This document shows, in pieces, positions 1 through 11,999 of a stretch of 64,000 bases of DNA (positions are counted from its first letter, which is position 1; every line of letters begins with the position of its first letter). The notes under the pieces are model-generated. The model was given only the letters and a program-made list of their open reading frames with translations. It made no database searches and was not told where the DNA came from. The position numbers and the translations under genes were made by a program. The stretch covers positions 3,527,001-3,591,000 of the forward strand of contig JAUIMM010000213.1 in NCBI GenBank assembly GCA_031769625.1. The letters are read 5' to 3'. The DNA is from Taudactylus pleione. Taxonomy: Eukaryota; Chordata; Amphibia; Anura; Myobatrachidae.

Positions 1-257
1 GTATGTACCTGTTTTTTTGTTGCACTACATTTTATTTATCATGTTGAAAAAATATACTACTTTTGCAAATTGTTGAATATTTGTGATGTGTCCCAATCAA
101 GGGCACAGAAATTATAAATGTTGCCTGTAAATATATTTTAATATTGATTATATTGACAGATTTAGATATAAATATATATTCAAACTTCAAAAAGTTATGC
201 AAATGAAAATAACCATTATTTTTAAATAAAAGTAAACTTAAAAATTTGTGCAAGTAT
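1..257. other. AT-rich stretch, no gene seen
   Basis: AT-rich DNA with no coding similarity or repeat structure that I recognise. It directly precedes the Gypsy relic. Confidence 0.5.
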
Positions 258-1240
258 CCCTGAAGAGGTTAAACATGACATAATCACTGAACCATGGGTC
301 AATGTTAACCTAATGTCGTATAGAATTCCAGAAGCCAGACAGTGTCTAAAGAAAATAAAATATGTTGTCATTAGATATAAATAGTCACATACTGAGTGGC
401 CAAGCCCCATTGTACCGACGGGAGCTTAGGCTTCTGCAGTGATTTCTGTAAATTGTGTGTCTAAGTTTGATGTCTACCCAATTTTGCATAATGAAAAGGC
501 TGGGAACAGCATGGTACTTAACTACTCTATATTTAACAAAAAGGTACTAGCAAGTGCCATTGACAAACAGGTCAAAAGAAAAAACTACTTTTTCTGCCCA
601 AGAGAGAGTCTGTTACAATAGAAGATGTTGCTCTTTGGGTTACGTAGGGCAACTGCCTCCATTCAGAGGATGGATAAAAATCTAAGGCCTTATAGACAGT
701 ATGCTGCTGCTTATCTCGATGGTGTAGTCAACTATAGTCCTGATTGGCAGTCTCACTTACCCAAGGTACAAACGGTGTTGAATTCCATACCTTGAGGCAA
801 GATTTAAAGCCAACCCAAAAAACTGTTGCTTAGGGATGAAAGAGGTTAGGTATCTTGGATAAACTATTGTTGGAGGTTTGATAGCTTCCCAACGTAATAA
901 AATTGAAGCAATACAGAATTGGCCACGGCCCCTGAATAAGAAGCAGGTGAGAGCTTTCCTAGTAAGTACAGGGTATTATATGAATTTGTGATGCATATGA
1001 TGCAGGGATTGACGCTGTTTTCACTCATAACAAAGACTACACTCAGGTACTACCTTTTGTCAAGAAAATTCAGGCTGATTACTGATCATGCTCCTTTGAA
1101 ATGGATGTCTGAAATTAAATTAATAAAAGGAACAGTAGGAGAATAACAAGATGGTTCTTGGCATTGCAAAATGTTAAATTCTCAGTCAAACATAGGCGAG
1201 AAAACCAACTGGCCATTACAGCTGTTTTGTCCCATGTTTT
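258..1240 (+). pseudogene. Decayed Ty3/Gypsy pol fragment (RT and RNase H)
   Basis: Translating the plus strand across several frames gives consecutive pieces of a Ty3/Gypsy polymerase. At 265-330 there is the stretch leading into the RT domain (frame reading HDIITEP). Around 455-480 it reads VSKFDVYP. Around 705-740 the RT active-site box is seen as YLDG, where YLDD is expected. The RT connection follows at 790-1000, and the RNase H box LITDHAPLKWMS lies at about 1075-1110, then a degraded GKTNWP segment near 1200. Frameshifts, stops and small deletions separate the pieces, and no protease, gag or integrase is recognisable. The family role is reverse transcription of an LTR retrotransposon; this copy cannot encode it. 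Family assignment is firm, clade assignment is not. Confidence 0.85.
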
Positions 1241-1760
1241 TTGCTTAGGGTCTAAAGGTATTTTACCCCACAGCTCAAAACTGGACAGAGGTATGTGACA
1301 AAACTCATGAACTGATAAAGGGTGTGTCAGTCTCTCACTGCCTGAAGCAAGTCAGACACTTGTTGAGAGACACTTTGGCTCGGACTCTCGGTCTTTCCAC
1401 TGGTTAGAGATGGAAATCCATTAAGTTAGTTAGAGCCGGACAGGCTAGGATTTATGTTTATGATTTTGTTTGTTTTGTACTTATAAATAAAACTAGCTGT
1501 GATAATTGTATCAAGGCCCTGGACCGCTGTGATTCTGAATGGCTGCTGCTTTGAAAGTGCCACCGTCTATCCTGGGAAACAGCACCCAAGGTCCATTTCT
1601 GGAAAGATTTGTAATGGCCCGTGTCCTGTACTCTGTGAAGAGATGGGTCATTGGGATGTGCATGCCCTACCTAAAGTTGGAGCACGCACAATACTAGATA
1701 GAGGAATACATTATTTTTTGGCTAAACGAAAAGAATGCCGGCGGTGACTTCACAGAGACA
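1241..1760 (+). repeat. Possible LTR / 3' end of the Gypsy relic
   Basis: RNase H ends abruptly and is followed by non-coding sequence with a purine-rich tract (about 1280-1289), a TGTGACA start near 1290 and a TATA-like ACTTATAAATAAA near 1480. This would fit a 3' LTR joined to pol by an internal deletion. No second LTR is in the window, so the ends are not demonstrated. Confidence 0.3.
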
Positions 1761-2189
1761 ACGTGTTTAGCAAGCAATGTCTCTGAAAGAAAGGAAGCAA
1801 GGAAAAGTAAGTAAAGATGACTAATAATTACATTGATACTGGCTGAAAATATCAAAAAGTCAATAATGCAATATTAGTAGATCCCCATATTTAAAAATTG
1901 CTATAATGGAGAAACTAAATTTAATCAGAATCACTCAGTGCAGAATAAAAGATTCACAATGCTAGTTTCATGGACTATTTTCATCATAGAGAACACCAAA
2001 AAAAATATCCTTCGATGCCAATGTTCATGCGGATTGTTTCTACTATTCTTACTATTCTGATAGTTACATCTGAAATGACAGGGCTACAATAAAAGACTTA
2101 GTTAAACCTTAATTAAATATAATGCTGGTTATTGCCATTAGAACAGTTACTAGGCCAAATATCTAATATATGTCCTGCTTGAGAGATGA
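1761..2189. other. No feature recognised
   Basis: AT-rich sequence without coding pattern or obvious repeat structure. Confidence 0.4.
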
Positions 2190-2530
2190 TTTTATTTATT
2201 TATTACCAGTTATTTATATAGCACACACATATTCTGCAGCGCTTTACAGAGAATATTTGTCCATTCACATCATTACCTGCCCCAATGGAGCTTACAATCT
2301 AAATTCCCTACCACATGCTCACACACTTACACACTAGGGTTAATTTTTGTTGGGAGCCAATTAACCTACCAGTATATTTTTGGAGTGTGGGAGTAAACCG
2401 GAGTACCCGGAGGAAACCCACACAAGCACAGGGAGAATATACAAACTCCACACAGTTAGGGCTGTGGTGGGAATCGAACCCACAACCTCAGTGCTGTGAG
2501 GCAGTAATGCTAACCATTACACAATCTATG
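2190..2530 (-). mobile_element. tRNA-derived SINE, minus strand
   Basis: On the minus strand the head has a perfect polymerase III B box (GGTTCGATTCC, complement of 2470-2480) after a tRNA-like TAATGGTTAGCATTACTGCC segment. The body contains the GTTTCCTCCGGGTACTCCGG block, and the tail reads GCGCTGCAGAATATGTGTG then TATATAAATAACTGGTAATA, ending in an ATAAATAAA tract. A second copy lies at 59590-59835 on the plus strand. tRNA-headed SINEs of this kind with LINE-related tails are widespread in fish and amphibians and are moved by a partner LINE. Confidence 0.85.
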
Positions 2531-2996
2531 CGGAGATGTACGCTAATGCTGCGAATTTGCATGTAGCGGCTGTGCGAAAATATGCAGTTGTCGCATTCGC
2601 TCAATGGCGGCTTCGCAAATCCAAGCGACTGCGTACAAAGAGGCAGCATCTGCCACAAATAAGTTGCTGATCAACCATCTGAGTAACCCTATGGTGGCAG
2701 AGAATGGCCACAGGAACTGAAGTACCGGAGCCATTTTTACTGCATACGGGATCGCAGGCAGAGGCACACCCTGTATACAGTTGTGACACACCTGCACTTG
2801 AGTTGCCACCCTCCATTCCCGCCCACAAATGCTCCCTGCCTCTCAGTCCCCTTGCGAATAAATCCCCACTGTGAGCGACATCGATAATGAACTTGACAAA
2901 TGCTCATTGTGACACAGACTCATGTGCAGACCATCAATAATCACGCAACTGCTTAAACATTGGCATTGCATCCATCTCTGAATCAGGCCCAGAGTG
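2531..2996. mobile_element. MITE with TCTGAATCAGGCCC terminus (right end)
   Basis: The right end TCTGAATCAGGCCC (about 2980-2993) matches the terminal inverted repeat of the better-preserved Harbinger-like MITEs at 27364-27911 and 44516-45096. The left terminus is missing next to the SINE, so the copy looks truncated. Confidence 0.55.
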
Positions 2997-4441
2997 AAAA
3001 TATGTGTTAATGCTGTAAGTGACACAAGTTATACAATGATTTACTGATTCATTTTAGAAGTGGACCTAGCTGCAGAGAAATATTTATCCCCATATGATAC
3101 AAACAAATAACCAACTTGTTCTGAAAAATAAAATCCAAGATTCATTTTGGTGACTTTAAAAAAACACTTGCATGTTGAAAGCGATGAATGAGAAAATGGG
3201 TCTCGTCATAGAGAGAAAAATACCTGGTTATTATTGGGTTAAAGGAAGGACAATCAGTAGGTAATTACAATAGTCAAGATTGGAAATTAATATATGATAC
3301 ACTTTAAGTTAAATCTATTTCTAGGGGCAAAAAAATAAATTGCGGTAAAATCGAAAACCTATATTATCAATCCTTCACTTCAGTTTCTTTAGTCAGCAAT
3401 TCACTGGGGATTCTGTTTGTTTTGGATGATTTTTGATTTATGAATAAAAATACTCTTGTCAAACAGAAAATGCCTTATGCTAATGTTATTTAAAGAAAAA
3501 CATTAAGCCACTTTGTTGGTCTGCTAAGTATGGTAAGGACTGTTCCATGCCAAGAGTTTTGCTAAAGTAAGAGTTTTTATAAACGTTGAAAGCTTGGATA
3601 TAATAAAGCCATGTTGACCTTCAACATACTGAATGGTTTGTATCACACAAATATAACATTCGATGAGGTAACTCTCCTCACTGCCAAAAACACTGATGTA
3701 ATGAGATTTGATAACGATTTTCATATGTGTTTCCTTGGTCGGAGCCAAAATATGTCACAATATTCCATTACAAACCAAGGCAAAAGTATTTGATGTAGTT
3801 ACCTTGCCAAATAATCCCATAATGACCTATACACAAGTACTAATATTTTTCATAATTTTGAAAAAGTTGGTATTTAAAGTGGAACTGAGTCTAGAAAACT
3901 CATCTATTCATGCTCATGAAAGTGTTAAAGTTATTATACTTTACAGCTCCCAGCATTTTTTATTGATAAGACTGAGAGTTACTTGGATAATCTATACCAA
4001 TATAATAAGAACCAATTTTCATGAAAACGGCATAATTTTGTATTAAAAACTCCTAGAAATAATCTGCACTTTGTTTCATCTCGAATGTATTGACATCATC
4101 AATGCAAGAGATAGGTTTGGTACCATGCACTCGGCAGGTACGGGGTAAATAGGATAGGCTACATAGCAGTCTCTGTGCACAGGGCACACAGTGACATTGG
4201 TGTGAGTGGTGGATGAAGGCGCTGCTGCCACCAGTCTCTATCACGCTGCTGGTCACGTGGGCACTTACGCGACAGTGTCCCCATTGCAATGCAATACAAT
4301 TAGAACACCTTAAATAATAAAAATATTTGCAGAAGTGATTTTAGCCGCTGGCAACAGCTATTCTTTCTATATTTTACTAGTATGGTTAGGGAAGGAGATG
4401 CCACAACAGTAATTTCTCTACCTTTGAAAATAACACCCTCT
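2997..4441. other. No gene seen (1.4 kb)
   Basis: AT-rich DNA with short ORFs only, none with coding similarity I recognise. No tandem repeat or terminal inverted repeat stands out. Confidence 0.4.
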
Positions 4442-4840
4442 GGGCCTGATTCGGGTCCAGATGGTATCACACAGCCGTAAGGTAGAAGTCTGCAATACCG
4501 TCCAGCAAATATGTAATGCAATACTGCCGGAGGCTTCTATAGAAAGCAGACGCCTCCTGACAGCAATAGCAATCCAAGTGCAGCAACTGTAGATGCTGCC
4601 TTAGCCCACCATCGCGACAATTGGCGGCAGACCCTGGCCTCTGCACTCCCGGAAAATAGGGACAACACTGCCACCCCGTTTCTGTCAACGCTGGCGAGGC
4701 ATGCCCCCGCTCCTACCCCAAACATTAATCATGCTGCGGCCTGGGGAACTGTGAGCGAGATTGCAGGACTCATTCTGCACATGTGATAATCAGAAAACTG
4801 TGTTAAGCCACACAGTAGCATCCAGACCTGAATTAGGCCC
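4442..4840. mobile_element. Harbinger-like MITE, GGGCCTGATTC ends
   Basis: Left end GGGCCTGATTCGGGTCC and right end GACCTGAATTAGGCCC form an imperfect terminal inverted repeat of about 17 bp. There is no coding capacity. It abuts a second, related MITE. Confidence 0.6.
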
Positions 4841-4844
4841 TCTG

Positions 4845-5447
4845 CACCTGATTCAGACCCGCTCGCTAGATGCTTTTGCACGCACCCAGCGTATGCAAAT
4901 CCGGCCAATCCACAGCAAGGCAGGCGATCACACGGCAAGGCATTAGCATGCCCACTATGTCTTGGCGTGCAATCGCTTTGTGTATGCAGGCACCTACTAG
5001 CCTGTCTTAAGACGCCCACTTGCGCATGTCATCTCCAGCAAGTGTATGCAACCATCGGTACATCGGGTACCATCGGATATGATTGCAGCGCTTGAGGCAG
5101 ACCATACCCTACCGCAAGCACTGTGAGCACTTCAGTGTAAAATTCAGCCAGGTGATGTGTACAATGACGCTGTTTCTTGATTATGCACGCCTCTGAAAAC
5201 GGCGTTGAGACGCTCAGGCACGCCTGCGTTCGCACCTCCACTCCCCAGTTTTTAACGGCCAGTCCCTGTTACCACCCACAAACGGCTTCTCCTGTCAATC
5301 ACTCTGCTGGGCAGTCTATGCGCAGTGAGCGAACGCTTCCCGATCTCTCGCACTGTTTCGCGCACTGCGATGTGTACGCATGCGCAAATGCAAAAGTCGG
5401 CCAGCTACGAGCGAATGCATCCTAGCGAGTGAATCTGAATCAGGTCC
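4845..5447. mobile_element. Harbinger-like MITE, CCTGATTCAG ends
   Basis: CACCTGATTCAGACCCGCTC on the left and GAATCTGAATCAGGTCC on the right are inverted repeats, and the subterminal CTCGCTAG also recurs inverted. The interior (CCACCCACAAACGGC, TGCGCATGCG motifs) resembles the reverse complement of the MITE at 44516-45096, so the two belong to one family. Confidence 0.6.
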
Positions 5448-6296
5448 TCTGTTACAGGAGGTGGCAGAATCCTAGTAATAGATACAGACATTGGTATGCT
5501 CAGCTTTTATAACACAACCTTCTTTGGATGACACAAAGAAATAGTAATCCAAATCCTTACCATGTGATCTATAGATCAAATATGTACATGATTTTCTATA
5601 CAAATGGCTTATGGATTCTATAGTCTTTCAGATATTGTGTCCTTGCTCCTTTTGTAGACTTTTTTTTAAAGGTTTAAATGTGCAAAATAGACCCAAATGG
5701 TACAGTCTGCAAATATATCCACTATTCTATATATGTCCATTTAGCAGTTATAGCACCATCATTGTATGTCATATGATTTGTGACCTCAGGACCCCACACA
5801 GTTAACGTTTTCCAGGTCACCGAGCAGGAGCACATGTGTATTCATTACTCACAGACACATTTTAAAAGATCCACAGGTGGAGCTAATTATTTAACTCGTG
5901 ATTCTGCGAAGAGACCAAGAAAACATGCACTTTTCGGGGTCCTGAGGACCAAGCTGAGAACCTGTGGTCTAGAAAAGCACACAATATAGACTGAGCTAAG
6001 TCATTATTTATTTAACTGCTGAATGTCAAAAAGTAAAAACGTCATAAAGTAAAATAAAGAATGTTACATGAGTCTTGGTTCATAAAATTCTACTTGTCAA
6101 TGTTGAGTCTGTGCGGTCAATTTAATTAGTTGCTAGTTGGGTCCTGGGAGCTGCTAAGTACAAATGTCGGGACACAGTGAAGAACCTCTGGTACATCCCT
6201 CCTAATGAATAATCACACACTTGGAGGGTTAAATAGCATAATTTGGCCAGTAAAGACTTGTCAGTTTTCAGGTTAATTTCTCAAAAAAGTTAAATA
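5448..6296. other. No gene seen
   Basis: AT-rich unique-looking sequence lying between MITEs and a minisatellite; nothing recognisable. Confidence 0.4.
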
Positions 6297-7052
6297 ATGG
6301 GTTAAACTATGTGGGACAGGTATGTGGAGGTTTAAATTATGTGTGACAGGTATGTGGAGGCTTAAATGATGTGGGACAGGTATTTGGAGGTGTAAATGAT
6401 GTGGGACAGGTATGTGGAGGTGTAAATTATGTAGGACAGGTATGTGGAGGTTTAAATGATGTGGGACAGGTATTTGGAGGTGTAAATGTTGTACAGATAT
6501 GTGGAGGTGTAAATGATGTAGGACAGGTATGTGTAGGTGTAAATGATGTGGGACAGGTATGTGGGGGTGTAAATGATGTGGGACAGGTATTTGGAGGTGT
6601 AAATGATGTAGGACAGGTATGTGGAGGTGTAAATGATGTGGGACAGGTATTTGGAGGTGTAAATGATGTAGGACAGGCATGTGGAGGTGTAAATGATGTG
6701 GGACAGGTATTTGGAGGTGTAAATGATGTAGGACAGGCATGTGGAGGTGTAAATGATGAGGGACAGGTATTTGGAGGTGTAAATGATGTGGGACAGGTAT
6801 TTGGAGGTGTAAATGATGTGGGACAGGTATTTGGAGGTTAAATGATGTAGGACAGGTATGTGGAAGTGTAAATGATGTGGGACAGGCTTGTGGAGGTGTA
6901 AATGATGTGGGACAGGTATGTGGAGGTGTAAATGATGTAGGACAGACATGTGGAGGTGTAAATTATGTGGGACAGATATGTGGAGGTATAAATGCTGTGG
7001 GACAGGTATGTGGAGGTATAAGTGCTGTGGGACAGGTACATGAGGTGTAAAT
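6297..7052. repeat. 30-bp minisatellite, about 25 units
   Basis: Tandem units of about 30 bp with core GATGTGGGACAGGTATKTGG. Variation among units is mostly T/G and A/G single changes, plus a few length variants that shift frame. Because the unit is a multiple of three, long open frames run through on both strands (decapeptide GQVFGGVNDV on plus, HHLHLHIPVP on minus). These frames are a by-product of periodicity, not evidence of a gene. Confidence 0.95.
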
Positions 7053-7432
7053 GGGGATGTGGTCAGCATGTCTCCACACAGCATGCCAACAGACAATATC
7101 CCAGCACTGGAATCCCGACAGCAGTCAAGATCCCGGGTCCAGAATATTGACCGCCAGCATGCTGAAGGTAAGTATCGTGGAGGTTAAGGGATTAGACACT
7201 AGTCGGAGGGTTAGGGTTATGCACTATGGGGGGAGGGTTAGGCACCAGAGAGGGGGGAGGTTAGGTTCAGGCACTGGGGGGAAGGTTAGGGTTAGGCACC
7301 AAAGAGGGAGGGAGAGGGTGAGGGTTTGCATACCGACCAGCAAGTGTCGGTATGTTAACCCTGTTGGGATGCCGACGCTGAGATTCTGACCGTTGAGGTC
7401 CCGACTGTCGGCATTACATACCCATCTCTAGT
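7053..7432. mobile_element. Telomere-like-core element inserted in the minisatellite
   Basis: Sequence unlike the minisatellite interrupts it. The middle (about 7170-7320) is an irregular tandem of GGGGGAGGTTAGGGTTAGGCAC-like units of about 22 bp, and the flanks carry short inverted words such as CCCGAC/GTCGGC. GTAAATG occurs on both sides, but this word is also part of the minisatellite unit, so a target duplication is not proven. Relatives lie at 13625, 43440, 55215, 58300 and 58740. Confidence 0.65.
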
Positions 7433-7640
7433 AAATGATGTGGGGCAGGTATGTGGAGGTGTAAATGATGTGGGAGAGGTATGTGGGGTAACTATGGGTG
7501 AGTGTAACTGATGGGGGACTGGTATGTGGAGGTGTAAATTATGTGGGACAGGTATGTGGATTGTGGAGGTGTAAATGATGTGGGGCAAGTATGGGTGGGT
7601 GTAAATGATGTGGGACATTTATGTAGAGGTGTTGTATTGA
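7433..7640. repeat. 30-bp minisatellite, continuation
   Basis: The same 30-bp units resume after the insertion, more degenerate and with longer variants, and fade out near 7640. Confidence 0.85.
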
Positions 7641-8079
7641 TGGGAGAGCGGTTTTTGAACTTACAGATTAGAGGTAACAGTCCTTATTCCAACTTGTTAA
7701 ACATGAATATGAAAACACTGAATAATTGCTATACATAAATTTTTTTCTATACCCCCAAAATGCTGGAAAGACTTAATTGATAACTAAAAAATTAATTTGC
7801 TAAAAAACGATTGCTTGCTATAATGAATAAAAAGTGAAAAAAAACAGCCATTTGACACTTTTTAAGAACCTCCAGTACTTTTCCTTATGGCCACTAACAG
7901 CCTTCTATATGGACTTGCTATCTCAGCTGTTGCTTTTTTGGGGTGCAGGATGGTTTCCTCGCTTTTTCATGGCCTTCTCCCAGGTTAAATTTTGTAGAAA
8001 AGTCGTGCAACCTCACCGCAAATCCTGCGAATTGTCATTTCTAATTGATTTCACATTTCTTGAGAACATATTTATGTGA
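7641..8079. other. No gene seen
   Basis: AT-rich; the 82-residue frame at 7834-8079 has no recognisable similarity. Confidence 0.35.
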
Positions 8080-8470
8080 TGCACAGATGTGTCCACATAC
8101 ATCTAGTCTCCTTGCGCATTAAACAGCCCTTCCTTCTAGTCGTGCCATGCTGCGGCGCAGCTCGGTAGCGCCAAGCGTCTTTTCGTACGACTTTTTCCCT
8201 TAAAATATGCTATAGCCGCTAACACTAACGTAGCATTTTGCATGCAGATACAGCTGCCGTCACACACAGAATATAGGCATGCTGCATATCATTTTAATCA
8301 GCATAGGCTGCTTGTACGTCCTATTTGCATCATTTTGCAAATAAAATGCATTTTAAGGGAAAAAGTTGCAGAAAAGACGCTCTGCACTATCGAGTCACAC
8401 AGCGCTCATGCTTTATGTGTAACGCGACATGTAGCACACAGAGGTTAAATGTATGTGGACACATATGTAT
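8080..8470. mobile_element. Foldback MITE, ATGTGTCCACATACAT ends
   Basis: ATGTGTCCACATACAT at 8087-8102 is repeated inverted at 8449-8464. Further in, GACTTTTTCCCTTAAAAT near 8190 pairs with ATTTTAAGGGAAAAAGT near 8350, so most of the 380-bp element can fold as one imperfect hairpin. No coding region. Confidence 0.7.
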
Positions 8471-9480
8471 GCAAGTTTCATTAAATAAACTTGCTTCGCA
8501 AACTCTTAATTGGTTTGACCCCTATGTATAACTTGGGAGGGTAACTTATATGTTAACCTACATGCTTTATGGACAGCTTTGATAGGTTTACTGGATAGAA
8601 ATACATTATAAAAGCTGCAAAAATGTGTCTGGAAATGTAAATGCTGTTTTGTGACATTATACACTTATTTTACACTAATTTGTTTTTATTTCAACAAATG
8701 GACTAGCACATCAAGATGGCGGACTTGTTCCTGATAGTAGATGCTCAGGAGATAGATGCATTTTCAGGTTAATGTGGGATAAGCTCACCTCTTCTATTTG
8801 ATATACACCAACAGTTTATGTTGTATATTTAAATGAGTTTGAAAAGTTGAAGAAATGCATTTTGAGAGTGTTCTCAAGTTAGCAGTGTCCCTTTCCTCCT
8901 GAAACTACATACTCTTTATAAGTGCCCTGGAAATCCAGTAACTGAGGGTTCACACTTTACTTTCAATGGGATTCCTTTTGTATTTTCCAGGCATCCTTAA
9001 TGTGGGAAAGAGCCATTTATATAATCCTACTGTAATTAATTCAGTCCCATTGTCCATTGACTCTAACAAACAGTATTTCAAGAGATAAAAGGAAAAGTTG
9101 AAAATAATAATATGAGCGTTCCAAAAGTGATAGCAGACAGGACTGAGGTGATGCTGGCACTGTTTTCACAATGTGCAGCCACTATCCTGCAAAATTTAGC
9201 ACAGTGTATTCTGTAAAAATTCACAATGGCACACTAAAACAACGACCCTATATGGTTCTATACATTTGTGTACGGCTTGTAAGACGTTGAGCCTTCCTTT
9301 GGGAGTGAATGTTAGTATGTCCTGGGAATGATCTTCCTATAATATACAGACTTAATGGTCTCCTTATTGGTTGGTGGTTTCCCCCTTTGGATTGTTTATC
9401 CAGGTTGTCAATCATGCTGCGTGGGTGTGTCTAGTCACCATGGTTTATTTGCATTCAGGCATTGGTTTGTTAGTTAAATT
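8471..9480. other. No gene seen (1 kb)
   Basis: No open frame with similarity and no repeat structure identified by eye. Confidence 0.35.
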
Positions 9481-9827
9481 GGGATCTATTTACTACAATC
9501 CGCATTTTGAATGCAGATTGTAGTGTGATATTACTGACTGAATTTGCATTGCGGTTAAGACCCTGGATAACGCCACCTCCAGGTGGCGTTATTATCACAG
9601 GGCTTTCCCCGGTATTTTTTCACAATTTATTTTTAGTAACTTTGGGCAGATCACATTTCCCATTACAATTATGGGAAATGCGATCTGCTTACTAAAAATA
9701 AGTGATAATTAGGGCTTGGAGTAGAAATTTACAAGTTGTACTCCAATTGCCCTTTAGTAACTTTAGGTGATACTAAAATAATGTGAAAACTTTATTTTAG
9801 TAAAAATTATGTTATTAAATAGAGCCC
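9481..9827. mobile_element. MITE, GGGATCTATTTACTA ends
   Basis: GGGATCTATTTACTA at the left and TATTAAATAGAGCCC at the right form an inverted repeat of about 15 bp. Two internal hairpins are clear: ACGCCACCTCCAGGTGGCGT (about 9569-9589) and the arms GCAGATCACATTTCCCAT / ATGGGAAATGCGATCTGC (about 9647-9689). No target duplication is visible. Confidence 0.65.
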
Positions 9828-10036
9828 AGTGTCACAATATTGGTAACATGAGTTGAATGAAAAAACATGTACAAACTTGAACCCAGTTTGAGTGTGTGCA
9901 GTTCTTGTGTGGAACCTGTAGTACTAATTCAAATAAATCTAGTTACATTTTGTTCATATTTGAGGATAAATCCCTTGAGAACTCAATATTGTTGAAGACC
10001 CTACATAATGACATATGAAGGTCATAATGGCTTGTT

Positions 10037-10346
10037 TTAAAGCTGATCGTTTATTCGTCGTTTGATGGGCGTTCATAAATTAGCTGTTGCGATCTCCTTC
10101 GCAGCATGTGAACTCTGTGTGTCAGGAGAGCTGCAGTGTTTGTGGCTGGTCAGACTTGACTTACAAGCTGCATGGCTGCCCGATGGTACCGATGTATACG
10201 CTGCACGTCGTCTGATGGATATGAGAAGGCAGCAGTGGGCGTCCCTATGCTCGGCTAAGCTTTGGAAGGCATTAGCATATTTTAGCAACTGAGATCCGTA
10301 CGAAATTGCAGTTGCGATTGCATTAGCGTAAATCTTGGAATCAGGC
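10037..10346. mobile_element. MITE fragment ending GGAATCAGGCCC
   Basis: The right end has the same ATCAGGCCC terminus as the GGGCCTGATTC MITEs. The interior holds mixed TGC/GCA-rich inverted words. The left end is not defined. Confidence 0.4.
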
Positions 10347-10387
10347 CCTTTATCTTCACTGCATTGCGAATAAGCAATACAACTGTA

Positions 10388-11991
10388 AAGGGGCGGATTG
10401 GAATGGAAAGCCAGCCCCTGGAAATTTCTGCAGCAGCCCTAAATGGGAGGAGGTGGAGTCTGTGAAGGGGGCAGGATCTGATGACATATCTAAATGGATT
10501 GGATGGTATATAGGGGGCAAGTGAAGGAGAGACAGCAAGAAATCTCAGAGAGAGATGGAGGAAGGTGGAGAAACAAACGAGAAAGAGACGAAAGCTGTTT
10601 TTTTCTTCATCATTTATCAATGTACAATCCCATCTCCTCTATATAATAATAATAATAATGCCACATATCAGTGTATGCTGGGGGCTGTTTTATTCCCCCT
10701 CACATCACTGTATAGTGCCTTCACCTCAATATAATATTAATACCACATATTAATGTGTGCTGGTGGCTGTGTTATTCCCCAATCTATATCACTGTATTGT
10801 CCCATGTCACCTATAAAATAATAGTACCACATATCAGTATGCTATGAGCTGTATTATTCCCCCAAATATATCACTGTACAGTCCCCTCTCTCCTATATAA
10901 TAATACCACATATCAGTGTGCACTGGGAGCTGTGTCCCCCCCTCTCATATATCACTGTACAGTCCCCTCTTCCCTATATATTAATAACAATACCACATAT
11001 CAGTGTGTGCTGGGAGCCGTGTTATTCCCCCTCATATATCAGTGTACTGCCCCTCTCCCCTATATAATAATAATACCATATATCAGTGTGTGCTGGGATG
11101 TGGAAGCTGTGTTATTCCCCCTCATATATCACTGTACAGTCCCCTCTCCCCTATATAATAATAATACCACATATCAGTGTGTGCTGGGAGCTGTGTTATG
11201 CCCCCTCATATATCACTGTACAGTCCCCTCTCCCCTATATAATAATACCACATATCAGTGTGCACTGGGAGCTGTATCCCCCCCTCTCATATATCACTGT
11301 ACAGTCCCCTCTTCCCTATATATTAATAACAATACCACATATCAGTGTGTGCTGGGAGCGGTGTTATTTCCCCTCATATCAGTGTACTGCCACTCACTCC
11401 TATATAATAATAATACCACATATCAGTGTGTGATGGGAGCTGTGTTATTCCCCCTCATATATCACTGTACAGTCCCCTCTCCCCTATATAATAATACCAC
11501 ATATCAGTGTGTGCTTGGGGCTGTATTATTCCCCCTTTTATGTCACTGTACTGTTCCCTCTCCCCTATATAATAGCAATGTCACATATCAGTGTGTGTGT
11601 GCTGGCAGCTGTGTTCAGCCCCCCCAGAGGGTCACGTACCTTACCAGCCTTTATCTAATCCTGGTCTCACTGCTCCACCAGCCATGTTCAGAACGAAGAA
11701 CAGTTCAGCCAGTGACGAATCGATGCGCAAGCTGTGCTGTCTAATGAGGAGGCCACACTGGAGTGAGACACCTGGTGGTAGGGAGAGGTAACTGCAAGGC
11801 AGTGTTACTGGCAGCCCTGAGAGACCGTGCTGTCTGCACGGCGCAGCCGCCTGACATCTTCGGCTTCTCCACCGCCGCCACTTCTAACATGCGCGGCCAC
11901 AGCAGTGAAGGCCCTGACGGGGCTGCTAATGACAGAGATGTCCGGACCAGCGGGAAGTACCCCGGTTTCCCGGCGGCCCAATCCGCCCCTG
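10388..11991. mobile_element. Non-autonomous hAT element, 1604 bp
   Basis: Terminal inverted repeats GGGGCGGATTGG (left) and CCAATCCGCCCCTG (right) are flanked by 8-bp direct repeats CAACTGTA (10380-10387) and CAACTTTA (11992-11999), which differ at one base. An 8-bp target duplication with short inverted ends is diagnostic of the hAT superfamily. There is no transposase; about 980 bp of the interior is a tandem array. The first base, usually C, reads A on the left. Confidence 0.8.
10620..11605. repeat. About 83-bp tandem array, 12 units, inside the hAT element
   Basis: The word CCACATATCAGTGT or a near match recurs about every 77-96 bp from 10660 to 11590, twelve times. Each unit continues GCTGGGAGCTGTGTTATTCC and CATATATCACTGTACAGTCC. 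A frame of 270 codons crosses the array, but its peptide is just the repeated unit. Blocks beginning near 10920 and 11261 are closer to each other than to their neighbours, which indicates a four-unit higher-order period of about 341 bp. Confidence 0.9.
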
Positions 11992-11999
11992 CAACTTTA

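Noticed and set aside
2465..2530. Possible tRNA gene on the minus strand
   Set aside because: The B box is intact, but the sequence continues directly into a SINE body and tail and does not close a cloverleaf.
6371..6841. 156-codon plus-strand and 155- to 214-codon minus-strand frames made of decapeptide repeats
   Set aside because: They arise because the minisatellite unit is 30 bp. Frame-shifting unit variants and lack of any start context argue against a protein.
6297..7640. CRISPR-like array
   Set aside because: Units are contiguous without unique spacers, and the genome is vertebrate-like.
10932..11744. 270-codon plus-strand frame
   Set aside because: It reads through the tandem array inside a hAT element; the peptide is simply the repeated unit.
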